Assembly: GCA_030704615.1 (NCBI GenBank) | Contig: CM060731.1 | Span: 91,678,756 to 91,742,755, forward strand | Direction: 5' to 3' | DNA: 64,000 bases | Origin: Takakia lepidozioides | Taxonomy: Eukaryota; Streptophyta; Takakiopsida; Takakiales; Takakiaceae | Shown: piece after piece, positions 54,201 to 64,000 of the stretch | Position numbering within the stretch: position 1 is the stretch's first letter | Layout of the letters: each line of letters opens with the position of its first letter | The notes under the pieces: generated by a model | Seen by the model: the letters and a program-made list of their open reading frames with translations, nothing else | The model's database searches: none | Told to the model about the DNA's origin: nothing | Translations under genes and position numbers: made by a program

Positions 54201-56414
54201 GGCAGCGCGTATGTACCTGTACAGAAGGCGCATTGCTGCTTTGTCCGCGTTCGGCTGGTCGGTGAACTCGTGGCTCCGGCGAGCGTCTGCTATCTCCCGA
54301 AAGAATAGGTTGGTTTTGTAGAGCAGAAAGTACCTCGTCACATAGTCACGTAGGCTCTCTGCTGCAGGAGATATCTCCATCTTGAACTGATGTGCTTGTG
54401 TGTCCAGCTGCTCTTGCGCATTCGTCGTCACCTGTGGAGATTGTCCATCAGATCGCTTTCCTCAAAAAATACAATGAATCCACCCCCTACTAGAGTACAA
54501 GCCCCAAACGAAGCGTGGGGAAGTACCTGAAACCACCATGTCATGCGGTTCATCCACATGTCGAATGTGGGGTCAGAGAGTTTGTCCGGTTTGGGGAAGC
54601 TCCACATGTCCCTGGTACTTTGGGAACCATTCCAGATTTGGAGCCACCGGGTCTGTCCAACCACCCAGCATATTCGTAAGCGCCAAACACCACAAAAAGG
54701 AGTTGTTGCCACCACAATTTGGTTAAGAATGTATCACCTTTTCTGTTGCATCCACACAGGATGTGGCTAGACGATGGAGCTTCTCCAATGTCATCGTGGG
54801 CTTCAGAGCGCGAGAGTAGTGCTTCCCCACCTCCACCAGAAAGTCGGCACCAAGGGCGGGATCAGCTATGGCCACGTACTTTACCATCCGCGACTTGTAC
54901 TTTATGCGGGCCCTCACCTCCGCAGCTTTGACATACGATTCGAGTTCCGGGAGGGTTGGATTCTTCTCCTCTGACTCCATGTAGAACCTCCGCGCATGTG
55001 CCAAATCCTGCTGTATTTTCGTCTGTCGAAAAGGCGCACATAAGATTAGAGATCCTGCTCAACACAATTTCTTCTATTGGGGGAGGAGAGACAAATTAGC
55101 TCAACAAAACTGTGAGGAGCTTTACCCGAAATATGTAGTCCACCATGGCGTCGACGCTCAGCCTATACCAGGTTCTGTCTGCCTTTGCCTCCGACTTGCG
55201 CAGGAGGTCGGCACTGAGGGAATTGGCAAACTCTTGCACCCCCTGCTTCCCGACATCCTTCACTCGGAAGAGCATATGGGACAAGTTCGTGGCAATGAAG
55301 GCATTCTCAGTCACCCTGCAGTGCCACATTTCCATCAAACAATACTGAAATGGGAATTTTCATCATATATGAGGATTCGCAATGAAATGACTTCCAAATT
55401 CAAAGTCCAAAAGCGAGAGGGGTTGTAGCTTACGAGTTGATGTCGGCCATTGCAGCTTTGAGAAGACTGCGATCTTTGGGCCCCGCAACCTTCAGCACAA
55501 CACAATCGACGGCGAAATGCCAATCGAGATCGTTGGGGTGGGCTTGGGCAATGTGCTCCATCCATGCCAGGAGGCGATGATTGCCGTCCCACACGTAGAA
55601 CATCTTACCGGACATGTGCTGGAAAAGAGGATCACTAGCAATCGATCTCTCGAACTCCTCATTTCGCGTTTGCCAATGGGGACCCCATTTGTCCACCTCA
55701 TCGGAAGTGTGGGCACGGGAAGCTCCGTGGTCGTTCTCAATGGAAACGTAAAAGGCGGCAGACCCCATTCGATATCCATCCCGGAAAGAGAATTTCAGCT
55801 TGTCGATATCGCCTGGCAGGGCAGGTCTCACCACCTGCAATGACACCAAGCGGCAAAGGGGAATTCGAAGCTTGGCCGGGTACACCATGCCCCCCAGCAC
55901 CCTGCCAATGTTGCTGTGGGTTGCCTCCAACATCTTGGCAGCGGCCAACTTCATATATAGCCACCTCCGGTTTCTTCTTTGCACTTGATGATGCTCCTGA
56001 CGCATTCAATCTTTCCATTTGGTCTGGAGGTAGCATGCTTCCAAGGAGGTCCCGATGGTGCAAAACAAGGGCAGACGGCATCGTTTCCGCGTCCGTTTGT
56101 TCTCCCTACTCTTTGAAGACCTGTTTCTCTACTCGCAGTGCTTTCTCCCGAGCCCAGCTCACTTCCTCGTCCTCCCCCCCTTCTATTGGAGGTTGCTCAT
56201 CGGTCACCTCCGGGATCACTTCAAGACCTTCCTCTCCACACTGCGGTTGCAGAATCTTGTTTTGCCCTTCGTCTTCCTCTACGCCGGATGTTTCTTCTCC
56301 CATTCTAAGTTCCCGTCTCGCCTTCCTCATCCTCTCCTTAGCGCGTGCCCTTTGCTTGTTTGATGTGAAATAAAGTGTTCTTCGACGCTTGCTTCTCCCT
56401 CGGAATGGGGTCAC
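51259..56414 (-). CDS. M2: ParB-methyltransferase-like gene, most complete of its subfamily
   Basis: Ten or more exons. N-terminal basic/acidic region from an ATG at 56414 (FRGRSKRRRTLYF), with a frame change or missed intron near 55.97 kb. ParB-like exon to 55434 (LRIPLCRLVSLQVVRPAL...FYVWDGNHRLLAWM). Helical exons 55315-55126, 55022-54738, 54652-54527 and 54431-54217. Intron 54216-53608 is filled with palindromes. Linker exon from 53607 (YCKFSLLEKGHLSF). Then methyltransferase motif IV position MILLDIPDGELLEGL (about 52.76 kb). Exon 52394-52130 (RSPAFIQTLMETC, RILDLTCGTG), 52045-51847 (ASMWAGTLSDRHVFAFEPD), and an acidic last exon 51718-51259. An eight-G run near 52.78 kb is one base out of frame. 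Beta-class methyltransferase order; catalytic motif altered. Confidence 0.75.
53640..54140. repeat. Intronic palindrome array, exact 95-bp period
   Basis: GGCGCC falls at 53685, 53780, 53875, 53970 and 54065, exactly 95 bp apart. Unit: gaaaatggctaagtccctg, cggcaatagggcctagaac, tggaaaacggcgccg-aatttcca, then gttccgggccagccagtc, tagggacttagcc. It sits inside the M2 intron that corresponds to the array-filled intron of M1 and shares its gacttagccatttt words. Confidence 0.9.
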
Positions 56415-56469
56415 CTCTGCAGAATCCAGGGTTGCAACTCTCTTTCTCTCTCTCTGATTCTGTCTGGTT

Positions 56470-57000
56470 CTTGCTAAGCATTGAGGTCGACATCAACGCA
56501 AGGTTGAAGTCGACCTCCTAAGTGTATATATTGGGCATCAAAACAGTGCAGATGCTGCACTACAATCAAGGTAGACAGACATGGATGCTTGCGACGCATC
56601 ATCAAGTTTGAAGAAGAAGAAGAGACAACAATCTCCTTTTCCTGTAGCTTTTGTGTTTGTTCAACACCGATCCGAGAGCTCGCAATCAACCTTGCGTCAA
56701 CGCAAGGTTGATGCCAACCTCCATGGTGTATGTTAGAACTTCTAGTGAAACGAACAGATGCCGCACATGAATCAACATTGCGTTGACGCAAGGCTGGTTG
56801 TGATGATTTTTTTGTTCAATGGAAGCGTCCGATCTCTCATACCCTGAACTGTAAGGTAGGGAAAGTTGATTAGTTGAAGCTCCCAAAAGAACCTTGCGTC
56901 AACGCAAAGCATTTTTTTTGCTTCAAAAGTCTTTCCTGTATGCCTTTCAGTCTAAACTACATCCCCATCAATCAACCTTGCGTCAAAGCAATGTTGATCC
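56470..57000. repeat. Palindromes, half-site AACCTTGCGT, upstream of M-P
   Basis: Five copies or half copies of a 22-bp palindrome (AACCTTGCGT, GTYRAC centre) at about 56490, 56688, 56775, 56890 and 56973. They lie between the divergent genes M2 and M-P, and the same palindrome recurs in the M-P intron at 58.9-59.5 kb. Probably part of the M-P 5' region; the M2 element should have ended before here. Confidence 0.8.
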
Positions 57001-57044
57001 ATGGGTGCTCAATCTGTCACTCACAGATAATTCATTCTGTGCAG

Positions 57045-60000
57045 AGGAAAAGAAAAAGGAAATCCGAGGGGGAAGATTTGGCCGCGTCAGAAGGTGAAGG
57101 TGAGGAAGACTCATTGGAGGGAAACTATGAAGACAAGGCCGAGGAGATAATTGGTGGGCAAAAAGTGAACTCGTCAAAGGTGATTCTGTCGATGGAGGTT
57201 CCCGGCGGAAACCTGGTCATTCCGCTGTGCAGGATGATCTCCATGCCCGTTGTTCGACCGGCATTGAGGAATGATATAACGAAGTTGAAGAACGACTTTG
57301 TTCACGGCTATGTCAAGGGATCAGCAGTGTTCTACGTATCCACTATGAACACGAAAGGAGAGGAGTGTCTTGTAACAGAGGACATTGAGCAAGGTTGGGA
57401 TGCATGCTGGCGGGATGTAAACAGGGAGTTCGAGTTTAAGTTGTCCAAAAAGGCCTCCACAAAAGCATTCATGGGAAAGATGTTTTTTGTCTGGGATGGG
57501 AACCACAGACTGCTTGCCTGGATGGATTACATCTCAAACTTGCACTCGGACGACATCGAATGGCACTGGAGCGTGGTTTCCATGGTTCTCGATCACAAAG
57601 GACGTGTCACACAGCTCTTGATAGCCATGCACGACATAAACAAGTAAGTTTCCAACTTTGTGTCTGTTCCTTGTTTCGACAATTTGAAATCATCTTATGA
57701 GTTGAAGGTTTTTCCAGGTCCAATGAAACATCTCATGTGACGACCAATCTGTGCCACACTCTATTCCGCATCCAGAAGGTAGGGCTGATGCCACTGGAGT
57801 CATTCACGAACGTGCTCAGTCCTCAGCAGATGAAGAGGTGTGCTGAGAAGAAGACAAGCACATGGTACAACTTGACAAGGGAGGCTGTTCTTGAGTACAT
57901 GTACACTGTAAGCTTTTTGACACCTGTTTGCCTGTTGTTACTGCAAATTTTGTGAAGAAATTCCAGTGTTTGATTATTTTTACCTGTTATGTATGCAGCA
58001 AGAAATAGCAGAAACTGGATTGAAGGCGAAAGCAGAGTACTATGATTCCCACACAGAAGAGCAGCGGTCTGCAACTGGGCTTGATGACATGATGAAGTTC
58101 GAGATGAAAAATCAAAGGAAGAACCTCATGAGTGCATTCGACAAACAGATCCGGATAGCAGACCTAGGTCTTGGCACGGAATTTCTGGAGCAGGTGAAAG
58201 CACACTATGACAAGTATGGCTCCAAGCCAGAAATGACTCAAGAGAAACTACATCGCCTTTCCATTTCAATGGTGGACAATGCAACCAAAATCAGGTGGTT
58301 GGAGATATGGAATTCGGATCCTCTTGTGAGAGACACGAACATGTTCCCAACTCCAGAGAGGGACCCGAAGACATAAGCAATAAGAGTTGTAAGCGACCAC
58401 ACATTCGACCAGTGGCTACACAAAGCCACATTCTGGAGCCAGGTAAGGTTTGAACCAAACCATTTTCAGACATTTGTGTTGCTCCGTAACCTCTCCCAAA
58501 TTCTTACGAGCTTTCTTGTTGTAGTTAGAAAAACGTGCAGTGGCTGCACTTGCTGAGTCGATGGCAGACTACAAAATCCAGATGGCTTGCCCCCGGATCA
58601 CACTGGAGGCCTATATCAGGAGATGGAAGCTCGCTGTCTGGAACAACTGCTTCTTCAGGGAGTTTGAGAAAGAGAAAGGAATCTCCAGGTCTTACGAATT
58701 CGAAAACCAGTACAACAGCAAGCAAGCAATGAAGCAAGTGTTGTACAGGTGTGACCTCCTTGAATCAAAATTGGTGCTTGAAGGGTATGTTTCTGCAATC
58801 TTGTGTCGTTCTTTCCATAAAGAATTGCGAATTTGCAGTGCTTTGCGAGATCTCTGAGGGCTCTGCATGTGCAGTCGAGCAACATTGCGTTAACACAAGG
58901 TTGTTTCCCATTGTCCTGGTTTCACTTACCTATACCTGGGTATCCCATAATGCCGTTTTTCTGAATGTGAAAGGGGATAAACAGACAGGAAAATCAGCCT
59001 TGCGTCAACGCAAGGTTGATGAAGTGGCAGGCTATGTAGCTTTTCTTGTGGTTTTGGGCAGTTCAAATCCAGTTCCAATGCTGCCAAGATGAACATAAGA
59101 CTGTTTGGAGTCGGTTTGAAATGCTATTTACAACTTTCACTGTACTAACAAACAGACTTGCGTTGACGCAAGGTTGTTTGGCGATATGGATTGCTGGAAA
59201 TTTCCCGCAGCCATCCCCCGATTTCAATACAATTGTAGGAAACTTATGATTATCAGATAGCATTGACATGTGTTTCAACAGAGGATTTCAACATTGCGCC
59301 AACGCAATGTTGAATATCCGCACCAGTACATAGTCAGATGGTAGTTTTCAGGCAGTGTTTTCCATTTCCTCTCTGAATGAAAACAACCTTGCGTTGAAGC
59401 AATGTTGAATTGCGCTTCTCAGCCGTTGTCTCTATCAATACAACATTATCATTTGGTGTTCCCCATTTCTGCTCGAATGAACATTGCGTCAACGCAAGGT
59501 TGATTCGGGATTTCAAAAGTAGGATTCTCAGTGTTGCCTTCCTGCATTTCAATATCTTTTTCCGGATGTGTGTTCTTTTACGTTTTCTGATCGAATGACT
59601 GTCTGGGTTTTTTGTGTGTGATTCAGGTATATGTATCATATCCTCATACCGGGAAAGTACCTTAGCGATGACCCAGACTTCATCTATTCATGGGCTGACC
59701 CCTCCAATGACAAGACAATGTACACGGCTGGTATTGCCAAAGACTGGAGCAGGGCGCACTTCCGAGACTGTGGGTGGTACCTCGACCTGCCAAAACAGGA
59801 CACTCCATTCGATAAAGTTGTTTTGAGAAACCTGAACGACAATGCCGCAGCGATTGCCCCATTGGCTGACAAAGACATCCAGGACAGAATCATTTCGGCT
59901 CTGGCTGCAAAAGAGCCTGAGAAAACTGCTACTCCAAAACGAAAGGGGAAGATTGTCGGGGATCCGAAGGGGAAGGGAAAAAGTGCAGTTCCGCAAGGAT

Positions 60001-61618
60001 AGGGACCGTCAGAGGTTCCTGAAAGACAGCCTTCTCCCGCAAGGAGGGATAGGAAAGCATCAAAGTCGAGGGAGCAAGTTTTCGAGGCGAGAGAACATCC
60101 CTCCAGGGTTTTGGGCCAGTTCAATCGTAAGGTGCTGAATGAAAGTTTTCTTGCAATGATGGAGTCCAGGAAGTCCACATTCAAAGGGGTGCCCTCGAAA
60201 TCATGGGACATGCTTGTTTTGTTCCTCACTCAGGTGAACACTTATGTCTAAACTGTTGTATGAATAATTGTGTTTTGGCAGCTTGTTGTGGCTTGTCCAG
60301 GGGATTGATCTCCTGTTAGATTTGGATTGGGCTTCTTACACTGTCTCATGTTTTTGGCTGTAGGTCACAAAAAGTCCGGAATGGGTGAATGGAGTTCAGC
60401 AGGCATACGCGACTGACCTTGTGGTGCTGGACATTCCTGACGGTTTTCCTGTCCCTGATGTGTTTCCTTCCAATTCGACCCCGACTTGGAACAAATCAGA
60501 TTCTCGTTACTGGCAGTGGGCTTTCTCGTTCAACAACAAGTTCCTTTCGGACTCGGGGGCTCTTCTTCTCATGCAGTCAAAGGACATGTCGGCTCGAAGA
60601 ACTCTTTTCAGCTACATGAAAGCTTCCGGGTTTCGTGTCATCAAAACTTGGACATGCATCAATACTCTGCCTCTTACGAAGGGCGAGTTCCCGGGGCAGA
60701 AAGTGAGTTGGTTCCTTTCAATTGATGTTTCGTGGTTTTTCGGTGAATCAAAATGGTGGGTTATGTCTTCTGTCTCATTCTCTCTTCGTGATTATTGACA
60801 GACACGGGTGTTCGAAGCTTTGTGCCTGGTGAGGCGGAAGGACACTCTTTCTGCTGGTGTTGCTGAGTTTCAGTTGAGGGACCTTGCAGCTCACATTGAC
60901 CCCACCTGCGAGCCTGTGGAGGATGATGTTATCTTCAATTACGTCGACTCAGGTTGGACTATGAAAAGGTCGATTGGTGTCCCTTGGAGAGGTGCACGGG
61001 AGAAATCTCCAGCTTTCATGCAGACTTTGGTGGAGACATGCAGCCGTCATGGTGGACGAGTGGTTGACTTGTCTGTGGGCACAGGTGGGGCCCTTCACAT
61101 TGTGTTTGACATATGGGCAGTGACCTTAGGGAAACCCTGTTTTTATTTCTCGTTCTTTTTGGATTTGCAGGAGCATGTTTTCATGCTTGCAAGAGCGCCG
61201 GAAGGCACTTCTTCGGCATGGAAGCCGATACGGAGCTCTTCTCAAGCGAGCTGCGTCAGCTTGAGTCGGGCACTACTTCTGCCCCATCCACAGAGGGACT
61301 TCTGGAGGAGCCCGAAGCGCTTGGCGAGGATCTGGACGTGGACTCCGATTTTGAGTGTGAGTAAGTTCTTGTGTAGTCGTGCAAAATATGTTGCATTTCC
61401 TTGTGTCGTTCCCATTCGAGAAATAGTGGCTTTCGTTGTCTATATCTGGATGTTGACATCTACCACCATTCCTCTTCTTGCTTTGCAGAGTTCAGCACCA
61501 GTCATCGAATCAGCAGACACCTTTCGGTTTCCAAGGATACTACATGTCCCCGAGCCCCCCTAGATCCAACCACTTGCCGGTTTACGCGGAAGCTTGCGCA
61601 CGGGTGTTATCCGAATAA
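57045..61618 (+). pseudogene. M-P: full-length ParB-methyltransferase-like gene with two in-frame stops
   Basis: Exons 57045-57643, 57718-57907, 57999-58442, 58525-58784, 59627-60233, 60364-60702, 60802-61084, 61171-61361, 61489-61618, all GT-AG and mutually in frame. Order: NLS-like RKRKRK; acidic run; ParB/Srx-like domain (VIPLCRMISMPVVRPAL, GYVKGSAVFYVS, FFVWDGNHRLLAWM); helical middle (TREAVLEYMY, RIADLGLGTEFLEQV); a segment YLSDDPDFIYSWADP; Lys-rich linker; LNESFLAMM. Methyltransferase: LVVLDIPDG, GALLLMQSKD, IKTWTCIN, EKSPAFMQTLVETC, VVDLSVGTG, CKSAGRHFFGMEAD. Stops at 58374 (TAA, where M5 has Gln) and 60000 (TAG). The first exon upstream of 57045 was not found. Its 3' end faces the element end at 62222. 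Confidence 0.8.
58860..59510. repeat. Intronic palindromes, half-site AACCTTGCGT
   Basis: Six copies at about 58880, 58998, 59155, 59289, 59390 and 59481 of the same 22-bp palindrome found upstream of the gene, spaced about 90-160 bp. Intron 58785-59626 is the M-P intron corresponding to the array-filled introns of M1 and M2 (junction before YMYHIL / YCKFSL). Confidence 0.85.
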
Positions 61619-62139
61619 ACACTGTATTCGCATCTCCATGAAGGTCGTAGAAAAAAAAACGTCATGGATGTGCTGCTGTATTCATAGATGATATTGCTGT
61701 AAACTCTGGAAGTGGTTCCTCTGAAACCTCCAATATTTCTTTAGGTTCAAATACCGAGGCTCAATAAATTGTGTTTTGGTTTTGCTTCCATCTCCAAACT
61801 GTTTTTCAAGTTCTTTGCGCGTTCCCGTAAGTACAGTTAGGGATTGCCTAGGATAGGTCTTCGGATTGCGGAATTGAAAAATGTTTGTGTGTTGGAATGA
61901 ATGTACTGCTTTGCCCAAAAAAAATATTTGCTTTTAATATTCAGTTCTCTAGTGGACGATCTCCTCATTCCAAAGTCATGACCTCAATCATAATTCATCC
62001 GCAAACCTGCCATTGTTCTCGGCCACAAAGAATATTCATGTGGGGGCCATGAAGTGGGATAAAAAATTAGGACATAGGCGACAGCTGATCCGCGGTAATA
62101 GGAGGGGGGGTAAGCACAGAATTAGGGCCTGAACACGTG
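61619..62139. other. M-P 3' flank
   Basis: AT-rich, no gene. Likely 3' untranslated sequence and subterminal DNA of element 5. Contains atccgcggtaataggagg at 62089, like the cgcggtaatagg words of the CATGAGC-type ends. Confidence 0.4.
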
Positions 62140-62222
62140 GATGCTTGCTGACGTGGCGTGAGCCTAGCCAGGCTCACAGGCTCACAGGCTCACGCGGCCA
62201 GGCTCACGCGCAAGCATTCCCC
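62140..62222. mobile_element. Element 5 end (M-P side)
   Basis: Read inward from 62222: GGGGAATGCTTGCGCGTGAG, CCTGGCCGCGTGAGCC, TGTGAGCC, with more GGCTCAC units. It matches the inward sequence from 39145 through TGAGCCTGG and CGCGTGAGC; the outermost five bases differ. Confidence 0.65.
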
Positions 62223-62231
62223 TTAACCACC
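62223..62231. repeat. Target site duplication TTAACCACC (M-P side)
   Basis: Reverse complement of GGTGGTTAA at 39146-39154. It lies in the LINE ORF1 frame (ATG GTG GTT AA) exactly at the element end. Confidence 0.65.
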
Positions 62232-63709
62232 ATGATGCCAATGTGTTGAATGTGATTTAAAGTGAGGTTCAGATTAGGGAAGTACTCCTGGAGCACCCCT
62301 AAGGTGAGTGCGAGCGTGATATCTCTTTCCTTTCCTACTCCAAATTGAAGGGCAATTGCCTCTGTAACCCATGCTGTCTGAAACCCTTCTTTGAAACTTG
62401 GGAGGAAAAAATTGGTGTAGCCATCAATGAAGGTGTACAGCAGTGGGGTGACACAGATTGCCGCCTTCTCCCTCGCGTAGTTTGAGCCCGGTGCCCATCT
62501 AGGTAGGGGCTTTGATTTGAAGGAGTGAAGTTCCAGGAAAGAGATTGCGAGGCTGCCATTGTCCAGCTGTTGGAGATCGGATTCTGTGAAGGGAAAGGAG
62601 GCCCAAGCCTCCATGATTCTTACTGGGAAGAAGCCAGAGCCAGAGGGTCTTTTGCGAGGTGGGGGCCGGCAGCTCTACACTTCTTCTCCTTTTTTTTGAG
62701 GTGTGCAGCTTGTCATTGACTGTGATGTATTCGTTGGTGTCCATTGCCATAGCCTCCGGCACTTGCAGATTTTACCTTGGTTTGAGATGCTTTGCAGGGG
62801 TTGCGAAGAGCCTTCATCTTTCCTTGTGACTTTTGCGCCTGGGCAGTCTGCCTTGACATGTCCTTCAACATTGCACCGAAAACAGATAACAGCAAGCACT
62901 TCTTCCTTTATGGCCACCACTATGAATGAGTCATCCAGAGTTGGTAACTTGATGGAGTTGCCAATTTTGGCATTATTTGGCATGAGGACGACCAGCTTAG
63001 GGACTCTGTTATCTGAATTGTAATCGCTTTGCACCATCTCTGTGTCCACACTGACAATTTGGGCCTGGACTGGTTCATATACGTTAATCGCACCTATGAA
63101 TGTGCCAAAGCTTTCTCCGATTTCAGGGAGTGATGTGAGGTAAGTGGGTGGCAGGAAGGGTATCGCTATCACCCTTGGTCTCCAGAGAACACCTTTCCTG
63201 TGCCCCCAGTCATGCGTCCAAGGGAAAATGAAGACCTTGACTGGGGATTGTTGTGTGTTGAATGCCAGCGCTTTGTCCACGTCTGATTTGGAGGAGAATA
63301 GGACTGCATAGAAGCCTCGGCCCATGGAGAGGCTGAAATGATGCGCGAGTCCACCTTGGTGTCCAAGATGTTGGATTATCGAGCGCCTGATCTCAGCTCT
63401 AGGGCGGGGTCTGCCAGGGAAGTAGATGAGGATTCCTGTTTGAGTCAGTTTTTGCGCTTGTGCGATGAACTTGTCTTTGTTCAAAGCGATAACAGGTTGC
63501 TCTGTCTCCACTTGCACCTCTGTGTCTTCCCATAACGCCTCAGCTGGTCTGGGGGATGGTAGTGTGGTATTTGGAGACGGGCCTTTTCCAAGGATGGAGC
63601 CAGAGGCCTCAAAAGCATTTTTCTTGGTCCAGACCTGGTTTTTGCCTCTTCCTTGAGTGGAGATTCCTCCGCGCTTGCCACGCTTCGAGCTTCCACCTCT
63701 GGAGTCCAT
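62223..63709 (-). pseudogene. LINE ORF1, 5' part (DUF4283-like, zinc knuckle)
   Basis: From MDSRGGSSKRGKRGG at 63709. An RNA-binding region of the DUF4283 type (IYFPGRPRPRAEIRRSIIQH, FYAVLFSSKSDVDKALAF), LVVLMPNNAKIGNSIKLPT, and a CCHC knuckle CFRCNVEGHVKADC near 62.87 kb. Frameshifts near 62.75 and 62.6 kb lead into PRWAPGSNYAREKA...NHIQHIGIMVV, where element 5 interrupts it. ORF1 proteins of this type bind LINE RNA. The rest of the gene is at 39146-39677 on the plus strand. Confidence 0.8.
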
Positions 63710-64000
63710 GACAAACCCGCCAAACGACGATGGTCAGCAGGTCACTCAGACTGGCGTTCTGCTGGGAACAGTGAGAATGAGAGGGTAGATTTTAGAATTG
63801 AGAAGAGAATGGGGGGGTAGTTGGATGCTGCGGATGCAACAGAAGCATTGAGAAGTAGTGAGAAGAATGATACTTCAGTTGATGTTGAGGGAACACCTTG
63901 AAGCAAATGAAAAGCGTGTGGGTGGAGGAGACAGATAGATACTAGTGTGTGGTAGATATGAAGTGAGCATGTAGTTTGTATCACCCAAAGGGTTATGGTA
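63710..64000 (-). other. Probable LINE 5' untranslated region
   Basis: Upstream of LINE ORF1 (minus strand), A/G-rich on the plus strand, with no gene. The LINE 5' end was not located in the window. Confidence 0.4.

Noticed and set aside
57180-57650. True ParB chromosome-partition system with parS sites
   Set aside because: Only the fold-like core motif is seen. There is no ParA and no evidence of segregation, and the palindromes are too varied. A link between protein and palindromes stays a hypothesis.
57045-61618. Alternative genetic code with TAA/TAG read as Gln
   Set aside because: T5, the gypsy-like ORFs and M2 have long frames with ordinary CAA/CAG and no internal TAA/TAG. Only a few stops fall at Gln positions, so nonsense mutation is simpler.
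39000-62222. A single 23-kb transposon bounded by the ends at 39.1 and 62.2 kb
   Set aside because: Both ends point the same way (outer side to the right), so they cannot be the two ends of one uninverted insertion. The inversion model was kept instead.

Overview
This window looks like nuclear DNA of a plant-lineage eukaryote with a large, transposon-filled genome. A land plant such as a fern, lycophyte or bryophyte, or a charophyte alga, would fit; I cannot name the species. The evidence is spliceosomal GT-AG introns, a plant-type L1 LINE (DUF4283-like ORF1 plus YADD reverse transcriptase), Ty3/gypsy and Ty1/copia gag genes of plant type, Mutator-like transposases, and a 500-N scaffold gap. 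I see no ordinary host gene. Almost everything is mobile elements, their remains, and tandem arrays of short palindromes.

The main content is one family of composite DNA elements present in about six states of decay. Each better-preserved copy has two genes pointing away from each other. One is a Mutator-like transposase with a FAR1/GCM-like zinc finger, a DDE region, a Cys-rich module and a SWIM finger. The other is a multi-exon gene whose product joins a ParB/sulfiredoxin-like domain (motif DGNHRLLAW), a helical middle and a beta-class (IV...I order) amino-methyltransferase-like domain. Palindrome arrays, most with a GGCGCC core, lie between the two genes, next to the ends, and inside one particular intron of the ParB-methyltransferase gene.

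Layout: 0-1.5 kb, duplicated non-coding DNA. 1.5-9.35 kb, element 1 (transposase remnant T1, arrays, gene copy M1), cut by a gypsy-like retroelement (9.35-12.4 kb). 12.8-16.4 kb, element 2 (T3, gap, M4). 17.55-25.9 kb, element 3 (T-C, 115-bp satellite, M5, palindrome array). 25.95-33.1 kb, element 4 (T4, large arrays and foldback). 35-39.15 kb, the best transposase (T5) and one end of element 5. 39.15-45.35 kb, a LINE carrying a 908-bp MITE-like insert. 46-47.1 kb, copia remnants. 48.2-50.6 kb, M3, and 51.0-56.4 kb, M2, two further ParB-methyltransferase copies. 57.0-62.2 kb, gene copy M-P and the other end of element 5. 62.2-63.7 kb, the missing 5' part of the LINE, inverted.

The two LINE pieces share a 9-bp sequence exactly where each meets an element-5 end, and the LINE reading frame rejoins there. 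This implies that T5 and M-P once lay between the same two ends, inserted in the LINE, and were later separated by an inversion or a scaffolding error. That is the best evidence here that transposase and ParB-methyltransferase travelled as one unit. The role of the methyltransferase-like protein (DNA modification, DNA binding or silencing evasion) is inference. Its catalytic DPPY motif is consistently replaced by DIPDG.
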